From the NCBI GenBank assembly GCA_003612405.1, contig RAYR01000018.1, positions 51,418 to 115,417 of the forward strand: 64,000 bases of DNA, read 5' to 3'. This stretch comes from a bacterium 0.1xD8-71. Its GTDB lineage: Bacteria > Bacillota > Clostridia > Lachnospirales > Lachnospiraceae. A program made the translations under genes and the position numbers. Below the pieces are notes generated by a model. That model was not told where the DNA came from and did no database searches. It saw only the letters and a program-made list of their open reading frames with translations. Below, piece after piece: positions 48,643-57,649 of this stretch (the stretch's first letter is position 1; every line of letters starts with the position of its first letter).

Positions 48643-50505
48643 TCATCCTAAGAGGCTCAATATCAACTGAGAATGTTGATTTGCCTGCGCCAGCATGGAT
48701 GCACCGGCCTGCATCAGTATCTGGTTGTTGGAGTATTCTACCATTTCCGTTGCAATGTCCGCGTCCCGGATACGAGACTCCGCCTCGGTAGTGTTCTCCG
48801 TAATATTGTTCAAATTGTTTATGGTATGTTCCAGGCGGTTCTGTAAGGCACCGTATTGACTTCTTACATTGCTTACACAGCCAATCGCATATTTGAGCTG
48901 ATCGATGGCACGGTCCGCGTCGTCTGTAGATCTGACATTCATATCTTCCAATCCCAGAGCCCGGGAACTCATCTGGTACAGGTCGATTTCTATATGCTGT
49001 CCGGGTTCGGCACCGACTTGCAGGCCAAGATCCGAAGGACCGCTGAGATTTACGGTGACCTTGAAGGGATCTATCCGGAAAGGCTGGTTAAGTGCACTGG
49101 CATTATTGCCGAGGAGCGAAGAGCCTCCCACATCCAGGCCTGTGGTAATGACCGAACCGGCACCGTTTCTGGATTCGTAAGAGAGTTTACGGACAAATTC
49201 CGTCAGGTTCTGATCACCGTTGCTGAAGAGATTGTTTAATTGCGAGGTGCTGATACCGGTATTTTTCTGTATGGCGCTTTCCAGACTCTGACCATTCAGA
49301 AGGTCTGTAAAGATTTTATCCATACCCTGGGCAATATTAGCACTGGTTACGGCACCGCCGCCGTTTGCAAGGTAGCCAAGATAGGCGGCCCCCAGATAAC
49401 CGTGGCCGTAAGGTCTGTTATTCATGGTAAATTTCTGTAGATAGCTGCGGATATTGTTGTCCTGACTGGTATCGTTGGCACTGGTCAGATATTGTGCGTA
49501 ATAAGACAGTGTATCGTTCCAGCCGGTGGAATAGCCGCCGCCGGCCAGCTGGGCAGTGCCTTCTGTGAACCATGCGGGATATTTTTCACCAAATCGTCCG
49601 CTCATACCGTCTGTTAATGTATACTGCATTACCGTATGCATCAGTTCATGGGCAATCGTAGACTTTAACGCCTCTGTCTTGGGGCCGGTACCTTCCGCAT
49701 CAGCCTTGCTGAAATCAGAGATATCTACACGGATTCCCATACCGTAGGGCCTGCCGCCACCGTAACTGTAACGGAAGGAAGCATAGGCAAGTGTGCGGTT
49801 GGGGCCGTCTATATAGGATACATCCAGCGACATGTTAATGGTGTCACTGCCTACATTATTCTTTAAAGAAGGAAATGCGTCAAAAATCTGCTGCACGGCG
49901 TTGGGAACCAGTTCATTGGCAATGGTGTCCGCCAGTACATTTCCGCTGGAGACAGTCAATCCGGCACGCCCTGCCGCGCCTGGGCCGGCGGCCGCTCCAT
50001 TGACCATTACGGAGCCGTCTTTCAGGTTATAGGTAATGTCATATGACTTGGATTCCATAAATCCGGTAGATAATGGAGAAAGCCCGTTTTCAGGAAAAAG
50101 GGGGATTTCATTGAATGTGGTATTACGCGCCGTCCGGTCAATCTCAGCCTTAAGCTGTTGGATTTCTGCGTCAATCATGGCACGATCCACATCCTGTAAA
50201 GTACCTGTAGCTGCTTTGACAGCCAGTTCATTGGCACGATGCAGCATATCGTGTACCTCATTTAAGGCACCTTCTCCAATCTGTACCATGGAAACGCCGT
50301 CCTGGGCATTTAAAGCTGCCTGGGTGAGGCCGCGTACCTGTCTGCGCATTTTCTCTGAGATAGACAGACCGGAAGCATCATCAGCGGCTCTGTTGATGCG
50401 GTAGCCGGAAGATAATCTTTCTGTGTTCTTGTCATTTTTCCTGGTCGTAAGGCCAAGCTGTCGGTTGGCATTTAATGCCAGCATATTTGTTTGAACTGAA
50501 AGCAT
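48643..50505 (-). CDS. Proteolytic flagellin (flagellinolysin-type)
   Basis: Protein of 620 residues. Residues 1-140 are the conserved N-terminal D0/D1 helices of flagellin (MLSVQTNMLALNANRQL, then RLSSGYRINRAADDASGLSIS) and about 510-620 the matching C-terminal helices (RIRDADIATEMVEYSNNQI, ending LSLLG). Between them sits a domain of about 350 residues with zinc motif HELMH (286-290) and a downstream Glu315 in WFTEGTAQ, a gluzincin metallopeptidase. Flagellins of this build (flagellinolysins) are known to make enzymatically active flagella. All catalytic residues are intact. GGAGGG precedes the ATG; a sigma-D-type promoter lies upstream. Confidence 0.92.
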   Translation of the reverse strand: MLSVQTNMLALNANRQLGLTTRKNDKNTERLSSGYRINRAADDASGLSISEKMRRQVRGLTQAALNAQDGVSMVQIGEGALNEVHDMLHRANELAVKAATGTLQDVDRAMIDAEIQQLKAEIDRTARNTTFNEIPLFPENGLSPLSTGFMESKSYDITYNLKDGSVMVNGAAAGPGAAGRAGLTVSSGNVLADTIANELVPNAVQQIFDAFPSLKNNVGSDTINMSLDVSYIDGPNRTLAYASFRYSYGGGRPYGMGIRVDISDFSKADAEGTGPKTEALKSTIAHELMHTVMQYTLTDGMSGRFGEKYPAWFTEGTAQLAGGGYSTGWNDTLSYYAQYLTSANDTSQDNNIRSYLQKFTMNNRPYGHGYLGAAYLGYLANGGGAVTSANIAQGMDKIFTDLLNGQSLESAIQKNTGISTSQLNNLFSNGDQNLTEFVRKLSYESRNGAGSVITTGLDVGGSSLLGNNASALNQPFRIDPFKVTVNLSGPSDLGLQVGAEPGQHIEIDLYQMSSRALGLEDMNVRSTDDADRAIDQLKYAIGCVSNVRSQYGALQNRLEHTINNLNNITENTTEAESRIRDADIATEMVEYSNNQILMQAGASMLAQANQHSQLILSLLG

Positions 50506-50634
50506 CCTGCCCTCCGATATCCTGCCTCCATGCAGTTACTTGACAATCAGACCAATCTCTATAGGCGGCAAAATCATAGAAAATTCGTTGATATTATATT
50601 TAAGAGAAACAAATATAATATAGCTACGTAATTT

Positions 50635-50662
50635 GTATCGGCAAAACGCTGCATTTCCCTTA
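50635..50662 (-). promoter_or_regulatory. Sigma-D (flagellar) promoter
   Basis: On the minus strand TAAG, 16 bases, GCCGATAC, matching the flagellar sigma-28/sigma-D pattern TAAA-N15/16-GCCGATAA. It lies about 130 bases before the flagellin start. Confidence 0.72.
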
Positions 50663-50670
50663 GGGCAAAC

Positions 50671-50717
50671 AGAAAATAAAAGAGTCTCATTGACTGAAAA
50701 TTCAGGGATGAGACTCT
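50671..50717 (-). terminator. nagB terminator
   Basis: Stem AGAGTCTCAT / ATGAGACTCT (50681-50690 with 50708-50717) with an inner CTGAA / TTCAG, followed on the minus strand by TTTTATTTT. It separates nagB from the flagellin promoter. Confidence 0.82.
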
Positions 50718-50751
50718 CTGACCGCACACGACTGTTTGATTGTATCCTTTC

Positions 50752-51471
50752 TTAAATCAGTGCGGCCTCATCCCCCACCAGTGTCACATCCGGATGAAGC
50801 TGTAACACAGAGGCGGGTACCTGCGGCGTAATCGGCCCGTAAAACGCTTTACGGATAATCTCCTTTTTACTTTCCCCGCAGGCCATGACAAGGATTTTTC
50901 TGGCCTGCATGATGGAACCGATGTCCATGGTATAGGCCTGTTTTGGCACATCGGTAGCAGATGCAAAAAATCTTGCATTGGCCAGAACAGTGCTTTCGGC
51001 CAGTGTGACGAGATGAGTTGTCCTGGCAAAGGCGTCACCGGGCTCATTGAATCCGATATGGCCGTTATGGCCAAGTCCCAGAAGCTGTAAGTCAATGCCA
51101 CCGTGAGAACGGATAATTTCGTCATAGTCCTGACAGGCTTTTTCTGCGTCGGCCTCCATACCGTCAGGCACAAAGGTATTTTTCTTGTCAATATTGATAT
51201 GATTGAACAGATGTGTGTTCATAAAATAACGGTAACTCTGGTCGTTTTCCGGATTTAGGCCCCTGTATTCGTCCAGGTTGATGCTATGTACTGATGAAAA
51301 ATCAAGGTCTCCTGCCTCGTAGCGCCTGATGAGGTGCTCATAGGCGCTGACGGGAGTAGAACCGGTTGCGAGTCCCAGTACACTGTCGGGTTTCATAATG
51401 ATCTGTGCAGCCAGGATGTTGGCGGTTATTCTGCCCGCCTGCTCATAGCCTTTGGCGCAATATAGTTTCAT
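50752..51471 (-). CDS. nagB: Glucosamine-6-phosphate deaminase
   Basis: Enzyme of 239 residues, the compact monomeric type of Gram-positive bacteria. It converts glucosamine 6-phosphate to fructose 6-phosphate and ammonia. GLATGSTP binds phosphate, Asp67 lies in INLDEYRGL, and His138 and Glu143 in GLGHNGHIGFNEPG. AAAGGAGA precedes the ATG. It is last in the amino-sugar operon, 21 bases after the response regulator; nagA is not in the window. Confidence 0.95.
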   Translation of the reverse strand: MKLYCAKGYEQAGRITANILAAQIIMKPDSVLGLATGSTPVSAYEHLIRRYEAGDLDFSSVHSINLDEYRGLNPENDQSYRYFMNTHLFNHINIDKKNTFVPDGMEADAEKACQDYDEIIRSHGGIDLQLLGLGHNGHIGFNEPGDAFARTTHLVTLAESTVLANARFFASATDVPKQAYTMDIGSIMQARKILVMACGESKKEIIRKAFYGPITPQVPASVLQLHPDVTLVGDEAALI

Positions 51472-51491
51472 TGTGGGGTCTCCTTTTTCTC

Positions 51492-52280
51492 TTAAAGCTT
51501 GCTCTTGGTGTTGCGGTATTCATTGGCGGACATGTTCTCTATCTTCTTAAATACTCTGGAGAAATGTGCCAGATCCTGAAATCCAACCATTTCTGCCACA
51601 TCGCATATACGAAGGGAGGGGTCATTCAGTAGTTCCTTGGCCTTATCTATGCGGGCGCTGTTTAAGATATCCGAAAAGGTCTTGCCGGTATGCTTATTGA
51701 GCAGCTTGGACAGATGCCACTGGCTGACATAGACCTGGTCCGCCACATCCACCAGACGCAGTTTTTCCTGGGAGTTATCTCGTATATATTCCAGGGCGTT
51801 TTTCACAATAAAGCTGTTGGCTTCGTTATGATAGGATACGTCTTCAGCGTTTTCGGTGGTATCTTCTTCTGTGAGGAGGGAAGCTGTGGGGAAATGTTCC
51901 TCAGACTGCATAAGCCGTCTCGTTACTTCTTCCATTGCCTCTTCCAGTTCGTTCATCTTGGACGGTTTCAGGAGGAATCGGGCTACACCCAGGGAAATAG
52001 CTTCCCTTGCGTACTCAAATTCTCTGTATCCAGTCAGAATGATAAGCTGCATGTCAGGGAACTCCGATTTCAGAGCGGCAATCATTTTCAGGCCATCCAA
52101 TTCGGGCATATTGATATCCGAGATAATGATATCGGGCCGTTCTTTACGAATCATCTCCAGACCCTCTTTGCCATTGTAGGCAAAGCCGGTCAGCTGACAA
52201 TCCCATTTCTCCCAGGGCATTGTCCTGCATAATCCCTCCACAATCAAAGGTTCATCATCAATAATAGCTACCTTATACAT
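51492..52280 (-). CDS. YesN-type response regulator with AraC domain
   Basis: Protein of 262 residues: receiver domain (about 1-120, phosphorylated Asp in IIISDINMPELDG) and C-terminal AraC helix-turn-helix (LVDVADQVYVSQWHLSKLLNKHTGKTF then ICDVAEMVGFQDLAHFSRVFKKIENM). The ATG at 52280 has GAGGGA five bases upstream. It pairs functionally with the sensor kinase at 55732-57519, although the ABC genes lie between them. It probably activates the amino-sugar operon. Confidence 0.9.
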   Translation of the reverse strand: MYKVAIIDDEPLIVEGLCRTMPWEKWDCQLTGFAYNGKEGLEMIRKERPDIIISDINMPELDGLKMIAALKSEFPDMQLIILTGYREFEYAREAISLGVARFLLKPSKMNELEEAMEEVTRRLMQSEEHFPTASLLTEEDTTENAEDVSYHNEANSFIVKNALEYIRDNSQEKLRLVDVADQVYVSQWHLSKLLNKHTGKTFSDILNSARIDKAKELLNDPSLRICDVAEMVGFQDLAHFSRVFKKIENMSANEYRNTKSKL

Positions 52281-52302
52281 AACATCCCTCACATTCAGAA
52301 CT

Positions 52303-52364
52303 GTATTGTATCCGAGTTCTCGAAGAGAATCTCGAGGAGTTAATTCCGAAGGAATTTACTCCTA
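52303..52364 (-). repeat. Third copy of the double-hairpin intergenic repeat
   Basis: On the minus strand, hairpin 1 is GGAGTAAATTCC / GGAATTAACTCC and hairpin 2 is CGAGATTCTC / GAGAACTCG, followed by GATACAAT. It begins at the stop codon of the permease, as the atp copies follow atpE. Relative to those copies, stem changes CCGC/GCGG to TCTC/GAGA keep the pairing. Confidence 0.75.
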
Positions 52365-53222
52365 GCCTTTAACTGCCCCCGCCGTCATACCCTTAACAAT
52401 ATACTTTTGCAGGAAACAATATACAATAATAACAGGAACGACCACCAATGTCACGGCCGATGCCATCAGACCGTAGTTAGTCCCTTCTTTGGCGGTCAGA
52501 CGGTTTAACAAAGTGGTGATACCGTACATGTCAGGTCTTGTTAAGAAGAACATCTGTGTAAACAGGTCGTTATAGCTCCACAGGAAAGAGAAGATGGCAA
52601 CCGTTGCAAAGGAAGGCTTCGTCAGAGGCAGAACTACCTTGAAGTATATCTGAAAAGCATTGCAGCCTTCCATATATGCCGCTTCTTCCAGTTCTACAGG
52701 AAGTCCTTTGATGTAACCGATCAGCACTACCATGGCGAATGAGAGGTTACCGGCCACCTGCGGTAAAATGACAGATAACATGGTTAAGAACCAATTACCT
52801 GTATTGGCGATGCCCCAGGAAAACTCCATGGAGAATACCGGAACAATAGTGGCAAATACCGGGAACATCATACCTGCGATGACCATGGTATGAAGGAACT
52901 CAGAACCCCGGAACTTATATCTGGAAAGTGCGTATGCTGCCATGCCTGCCAGCAGTATGACGAACAGTGCCACCATAGTGGAAATAAAAATGCTGTTCTT
53001 ATAGGCGTTTACTATATTCAGGCTGTCAAAGGCTTTCCGATAGTTTGCCATGGTGAACAAGTCTCCGAAGGGCAGTGAAAAAGAGTCCGCCAGGATCTTA
53101 TCCTTTGCCTTAAAGGAATTTTGAACCACCCAGAGGATGGGATATATGGTTGTTATGGCCCAGAGAATCAGAAGCAGATAGACGACGCCCCGGCCAATGG
53201 AAAACGTTCTTTTCTTAGTCAT
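52362..53222 (-). CDS. ABC sugar permease, MalG/AraQ type
   Basis: Integral membrane protein of 286 residues with six helices. EAA loop: ELEEAAYMEGCNAFQIYFKVVLPLTKPSF; C-terminus VYCFLQKYIVKGMTAGAVKG. It starts 14 bases after the upstream permease and forms a channel with it. The double-hairpin repeat overlaps its stop codon. Confidence 0.93.
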   Translation of the reverse strand: MTKKRTFSIGRGVVYLLLILWAITTIYPILWVVQNSFKAKDKILADSFSLPFGDLFTMANYRKAFDSLNIVNAYKNSIFISTMVALFVILLAGMAAYALSRYKFRGSEFLHTMVIAGMMFPVFATIVPVFSMEFSWGIANTGNWFLTMLSVILPQVAGNLSFAMVVLIGYIKGLPVELEEAAYMEGCNAFQIYFKVVLPLTKPSFATVAIFSFLWSYNDLFTQMFFLTRPDMYGITTLLNRLTAKEGTNYGLMASAVTLVVVPVIIVYCFLQKYIVKGMTAGAVKG

Positions 53223-53236
53223 ATCTCATCCCTCCT

Positions 53237-54124
53237 TTAATAGTCTTTTTCACGGAAAATTGTGTTGACTACTTTGGACAATACAATACCGAGTACAACA
53301 ATCAGCACAGCCAGTGCACAGCCGTAGTCCACGTTCTTGGTCTCCATGGTGTGATAATACATGTAAGTACCTGTCAGGAAAGTAGATTTAAGCGGCATCC
53401 CCTTGGGGAACATCGTCCAGGGGAGATCGAATACCTTAAGTGCTCCGGTAACTGCCAATACACTACAGGTACAGATGACATTGTGCAGAAGCGGGAGAGA
53501 GATATACCGCACGCTTTGCAGAGTGGATGCACCGTCAATCCGTGCCGCCTCATACAGTTCATCGGAAATGTTGTTTAAGCCTGTGATGAGGATGACAAAA
53601 TAAAATCCTACATACTGCCACATAACGGGAAGCATCATGGTAAACAGTGCTATGCCTTCTGCCTTCCAGTCAGTCAGCTGGCTTTTGCCGAGTGCTTCCA
53701 AAAGCTGGTTGACCATACCTTTGTCATACAGAAAGAGCAGATTAAACAACAGACCCAAAGCAGTTGCCGAAATCACGATCGGGAAGAAGAATACCGTTTT
53801 AAAAAACTGTTTGCCTCTTCTGATATTATCTACCATCAGTGCCAGTATGATGGCAATTCCAACCTGGCCGATCAGGGTGACGACCATCATGATCAGTGTA
53901 TTTTTGATGGATGTCCATACGTTTTCATCGTGGATTATTTCTACATAGTTGCTATACCAGGGTGTATTAAAACTGGCAGCGGAACTTCCAAGCTGCTTGA
54001 TATGCATAAAGCTGTTCATGATATTTTTGAAAAAGGGATAGTAGAGAAACAATATCATGAATAGGAAAGCGGGTACCAGGAATACAAGCACCGGTTTTTT
54101 ATTGCGATAAATATTTGCTCCCAT
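53237..54124 (-). CDS. ABC sugar permease, MalF/UgpA type
   Basis: Integral membrane protein of 295 residues with six helices. The EAA loop reads ELYEAARIDGASTLQSVRYISLPLL. The charged N-terminus is short, unlike that of the other locus's permease. GGAGGT precedes the ATG. Confidence 0.93.
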   Translation of the reverse strand: MGANIYRNKKPVLVFLVPAFLFMILFLYYPFFKNIMNSFMHIKQLGSSAASFNTPWYSNYVEIIHDENVWTSIKNTLIMMVVTLIGQVGIAIILALMVDNIRRGKQFFKTVFFFPIVISATALGLLFNLLFLYDKGMVNQLLEALGKSQLTDWKAEGIALFTMMLPVMWQYVGFYFVILITGLNNISDELYEAARIDGASTLQSVRYISLPLLHNVICTCSVLAVTGALKVFDLPWTMFPKGMPLKSTFLTGTYMYYHTMETKNVDYGCALAVLIVVLGIVLSKVVNTIFREKDY

Positions 54125-54160
54125 AAGATACCTCCGTTATTTTACACAGGTCATTTTGGA

Positions 54161-54191
54161 AAAAGGAGGCAGGGTAATCCCCTGCCCCTTT
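54161..54191 (-). terminator. Intra-operon hairpin after the binding-protein gene
   Basis: On the minus strand, AAAGGGGCAGGG / CCCTGCCTCCTTTT around GATTA, followed by TTTTT. It lies just after the stop of the binding-protein gene, before the permeases, and could be an attenuator that lowers permease expression. Confidence 0.6.
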
Positions 54192-54214
54192 CAGCCGATT
54201 AGCGTTTTGCCATA

Positions 54215-55633
54215 TTACTGATTGTGGTAAGCATCCAGTCCTTCAGCCACTGCATCTACGGCATCCACTCTGCCGGTTACGATTTCAGGCATACCATCGA
54301 AGGTAGATACGCGGCAGTCGCCCTGGAATAAATCCTGTACAGCGCCTGTGAGAGAGGTTACCCCGGCCATCATCTCGATGGATTTACGCTGTAACTCGTT
54401 AAATTCTGCGGGGTCAACTTCCGGTGCGTTCTTTAATGCGGATGCTGCGTGCTGGGCGAAAGCGGGCACAACGTCGTCGGAAGTCATATACTCCACAAAG
54501 TTGACTGCTGCTGCTCTCTTGTCCGGATCATCCCATGCTTTTCTTGTAATGTAGTAGCCGGAAGAAAGTCCGCCCACCAGGTCTGTTGCTTTTCTGCTGC
54601 CCTTACCGGGTACATAGGTTACATCAAATTTAGCGAGCTTATCTGCATCCAGGGTAGAAGGATCTTCCGGATCTGACTGGCAGGAACCTACGATACCGCC
54701 GACTTTCCAGGAACCGTCAATCAGGAAAGCTGCCTTGCCGTCTGTGAACATTGCAAAGGTCTCATCATCTGTTGCAGAGAGTGTATTGTCAGGGAAGTAG
54801 CCTAATTCATACAACTCTTTGATGTCGTTCATGCCGGAAACCCATGCCTGACCATTGGTGTCTTCAACGCTTGCCGGAATCTCCAGATGGGTGTCCGGTG
54901 ACTGGTTATTGAAGATAGCGAACTCCCACCAGTAGTGCGGAATGTTGCCCAGTGCTGCTGCGATAGGTGTATAACCTGCTGCCTTGATCTTTTCGCAGTC
55001 TGCATTGAACATATCCATGGTGTAGTTTTCTCCGGGCATTGCCACACCTGCTGCTTCTAAGATTTCTGTGTTGACAAACATTGCTTCCCAGTAGCCGTTT
55101 ACCGGTATCGCATATTTCTTGCCATCCACCAGAGAACCGGGAATCAGGTCTTCGTTCATGTTGGTGGCATATTCCGGATACTCTGTACGGATCTCGTCGA
55201 TGGATAATACTTTATCTGCCTCGATAAAGCTATTTGCGTCTGCGCCGTTGAAGAAGAACAGTACATCCGGTTCGGAACCGGTTTCAAAGTCTGTTGCCAC
55301 CCTCATCTTGAAGGTTTCATCTGAGGTTGCGGATGTATCCACTACTGTATTGCCGGTCTGTTCCTCCCAGGCCTTCACGGCATCTTTGTAATTCTGTGCA
55401 TTGGTGTCCTCACCTGCAAATGTGGTGGTGACTGTCAACTCTACCGGACCTGCCGGCTGTGCTGCGGGCTGTTCAGCAGCTTCTGCGTCTCCGCCTTCCT
55501 CAGCGCTTTCAGTCGGTGCTGCCGCCGGTGTCTCTGTACCGGCAGCGGCGGGTGTGTTGCTGCTGTTGCCGCATGCGGTCACGGATAATACCATGATTCC
55601 CGCGAGCATTGCTGCGATAACTCTTTTTTTCAT
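54215..55633 (-). CDS. ABC transporter sugar-binding lipoprotein
   Basis: Extracellular solute-binding protein (family 1) of 472 residues. Signal peptide ends VTAC with Cys21; an Ala/Pro/Glu-rich linker (about 25-63) follows. The body contains MFTDGKAAFLIDGSWKVGG, a typical family-1 motif. Its ligand is not visible from the sequence; the operon context suggests a chitobiose-type amino-sugar oligomer. The ATPase is not encoded nearby. Confidence 0.93.
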   Translation of the reverse strand: MKKRVIAAMLAGIMVLSVTACGNSSNTPAAAGTETPAAAPTESAEEGGDAEAAEQPAAQPAGPVELTVTTTFAGEDTNAQNYKDAVKAWEEQTGNTVVDTSATSDETFKMRVATDFETGSEPDVLFFFNGADANSFIEADKVLSIDEIRTEYPEYATNMNEDLIPGSLVDGKKYAIPVNGYWEAMFVNTEILEAAGVAMPGENYTMDMFNADCEKIKAAGYTPIAAALGNIPHYWWEFAIFNNQSPDTHLEIPASVEDTNGQAWVSGMNDIKELYELGYFPDNTLSATDDETFAMFTDGKAAFLIDGSWKVGGIVGSCQSDPEDPSTLDADKLAKFDVTYVPGKGSRKATDLVGGLSSGYYITRKAWDDPDKRAAAVNFVEYMTSDDVVPAFAQHAASALKNAPEVDPAEFNELQRKSIEMMAGVTSLTGAVQDLFQGDCRVSTFDGMPEIVTGRVDAVDAVAEGLDAYHNQ

Positions 55634-55731
55634 TATTCATCCTCCCTTTTGATTTCTTTTGTGTGGTTACATCTATATCATACCGGGAAAAGAAACAAAG
55701 GGTAATTGTTGGTATTGTTCTTTTTTGCCTT
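55634..55731 (-). promoter_or_regulatory. Promoter region of the amino-sugar ABC operon
   Basis: 98 bases between the sensor kinase and the binding-protein gene. TATGAT (minus strand, at 55677-55682) is a possible -10, with a poor -35 17 bases upstream, fitting an activator-dependent promoter. GGGAGG at 55638-55643 is the ribosome site. Confidence 0.4.
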
Positions 55732-57519
55732 TTATTGCTCGGTTGGGGATTCTGTTTTGAGCAAGATTGTGCTGACCGTATTTTCCTGTTCACTTCCTGT
55801 TATAAATAATCCACAATCATTCCCATATATCATCTTCAGTCTCTGGTCAACATTACGAATACCCAGGCTGACTCTCTTTGCATTGGACAGTTTGGCGTCC
55901 TTGGAGAGAAGTCCGTCAATCTTTTCACGTTTCTCACGGGTCAGGCGTCCGTTATCTTCGATTTCGATACACAGATAGCCATCCTTTCTTTCATAGAGGC
56001 GGATTTCCAGACAGCCCTTTGTGGAGATATCCATACCATGTTCCACTGCATTTTCTACAATGGGCTGAATAATCAGCCGGGGAACCTGAATGGTCATGAG
56101 TCTTTCATCAATATGCTTCGTGCACTGGAATTTGGCGCCAAAACGCTGGGCAATAATGTACAGGTATGCATCGGCATAGGCCATTTCTTCTGCAATGGAA
56201 TGAAACTGCTGTTCCCTGCGGTTCATGGTGGCACCCAGCATGGTGGAGAGGGCTTCGATCATGCCGCTCACTTTATAGTTGCCGTTGAGGCGTGCTTCCC
56301 AGTTGATAATCTCCAGAGTGTTATTCAGGAAATGGGGATTGATCTGGGATTGCAGGGCCATGATCTTGGCATCCCGCAGGGCAATCTCTTCCAGATAAAT
56401 CTTATCAAACTGATTTTTAAGCTGTAGTGACATATGGTTAAAGGAATCTTTTACGTGATAAAATTCTCTGTTGTCTTCTACATTTTCTATCTGTATGCCA
56501 AGGTTTCCATCTCTGACAGCGTCTGCCGCGACAATCAGATCGTGTAATGGCACGGTTACTTCTTTATGGAAAAAGCGTATCATCTGTATCACAAGCGGTA
56601 TCATAAAGACGAGCATGAGCACAAAAAGGTATTGCATTGTGATGGTTTCCGCGTGAATAATGCGGTTGTCCAGGCTGACGGAAAGAATGATGGTACCCCC
56701 ATATGTATTTATTTTATGGTAAAGATAGGAATGGGCTCCCGGCCGATGTTCGTAGGAGGTATCCTTTTCTTGTAATCTTGCTTTGATATTTTCAGAGAGA
56801 ATATCTGAGGCATCATCCTGTGTTGTAGTTATCAGCTCATTATTCCAATACAGGCTGACATCCGTATAGCCCCATATGCCGGAAAAGCTCTCCATCAGGG
56901 AATCCTTGTCCAGTTCCAGGGACAATACGGCATAAGGCACAAACTTGGGAGTTACAAGATTTCTGACCATATAAATCCTTCCATCCACGCATACCAGCGT
57001 CGTACCCGTGTCAAGCGATCGGGCTACGTCCAGAATGATATCCTGGGATTTTGTCTGAAAGAAAACAATATCCTGATAGCTTCCTCCGTTGCTGTTATTC
57101 AGTGTGTAATAGCAGGTATCTTCTTTCCCAAGGACGATAAGCTGTGCTGTTTTGCAGTTATCATTATAGCCATACTGCTGACTTAAGAATTTCTCTACTT
57201 CCTTTTCAAAGTAGTCAATATTACCATCATTGAGATAAGCAGTATAGGTCCTGGAAATGACGCCCATATAGGAAGCGTTTTTGGAAGCAGTCTCGCAGTC
57301 TTTCAGCTGTATCTGCATGATGTCTGCGGTCTTTTCCATAGAGGCTGTGAGGGTATGTTCTACCTGACGATAAAGATTACCCGTGATCAGCATTACCATA
57401 ATGAAGATTAACATGAGTAATGGAAAAAACCACCCAAACAGAAGCCTTCGTACCATGCTCCATCGAAGTGATTTTTTCCCTGTGTATTGTTCATTTGTTT
57501 TTCTCATATTGATATCCAT
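55732..57519 (-). CDS. YesM-type sensor histidine kinase
   Basis: Membrane sensor kinase of 595 residues. Helices at about 26-50 and 291-312 flank an extracellular sensing domain, followed by HAMP, a His_kinase domain (QINPHFLNNTLEIINWEARL) and an ATPase domain (PIVENAVEHGMDISTKG, EDNGRLTREKREK). Partner of the response regulator at 51492. Start taken at 57519; an ATG at 57507 is possible and neither has a strong ribosome site at ideal distance. Confidence 0.9.
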   Translation of the reverse strand: MDINMRKTNEQYTGKKSLRWSMVRRLLFGWFFPLLMLIFIMVMLITGNLYRQVEHTLTASMEKTADIMQIQLKDCETASKNASYMGVISRTYTAYLNDGNIDYFEKEVEKFLSQQYGYNDNCKTAQLIVLGKEDTCYYTLNNSNGGSYQDIVFFQTKSQDIILDVARSLDTGTTLVCVDGRIYMVRNLVTPKFVPYAVLSLELDKDSLMESFSGIWGYTDVSLYWNNELITTTQDDASDILSENIKARLQEKDTSYEHRPGAHSYLYHKINTYGGTIILSVSLDNRIIHAETITMQYLFVLMLVFMIPLVIQMIRFFHKEVTVPLHDLIVAADAVRDGNLGIQIENVEDNREFYHVKDSFNHMSLQLKNQFDKIYLEEIALRDAKIMALQSQINPHFLNNTLEIINWEARLNGNYKVSGMIEALSTMLGATMNRREQQFHSIAEEMAYADAYLYIIAQRFGAKFQCTKHIDERLMTIQVPRLIIQPIVENAVEHGMDISTKGCLEIRLYERKDGYLCIEIEDNGRLTREKREKIDGLLSKDAKLSNAKRVSLGIRNVDQRLKMIYGNDCGLFITGSEQENTVSTILLKTESPTEQ

Positions 57520-57589
57520 ACCTGCTTCCGGTTCTTTTCCTACAGTCTATACTATTCTGTTGCTTTTTGAAAGTATGATGCAGGAATTT

Positions 57590-57632
57590 TCATGGAAAAT
57601 AACAGACGCAGGCTTTTTTGTCTGCGTCTGTT
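57590..57632 (-). terminator. Terminator of the phosphorylase-mutase operon
   Basis: Perfect 11-base stem AACAGACGCAG / CTGCGTCTGTT (57601-57611 with 57622-57632), followed on the minus strand by ATTTTCC. It separates the mutase from the sensor kinase gene. Confidence 0.85.
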
Positions 57633-57649
57633 AAAGGTACTCTGAGATA

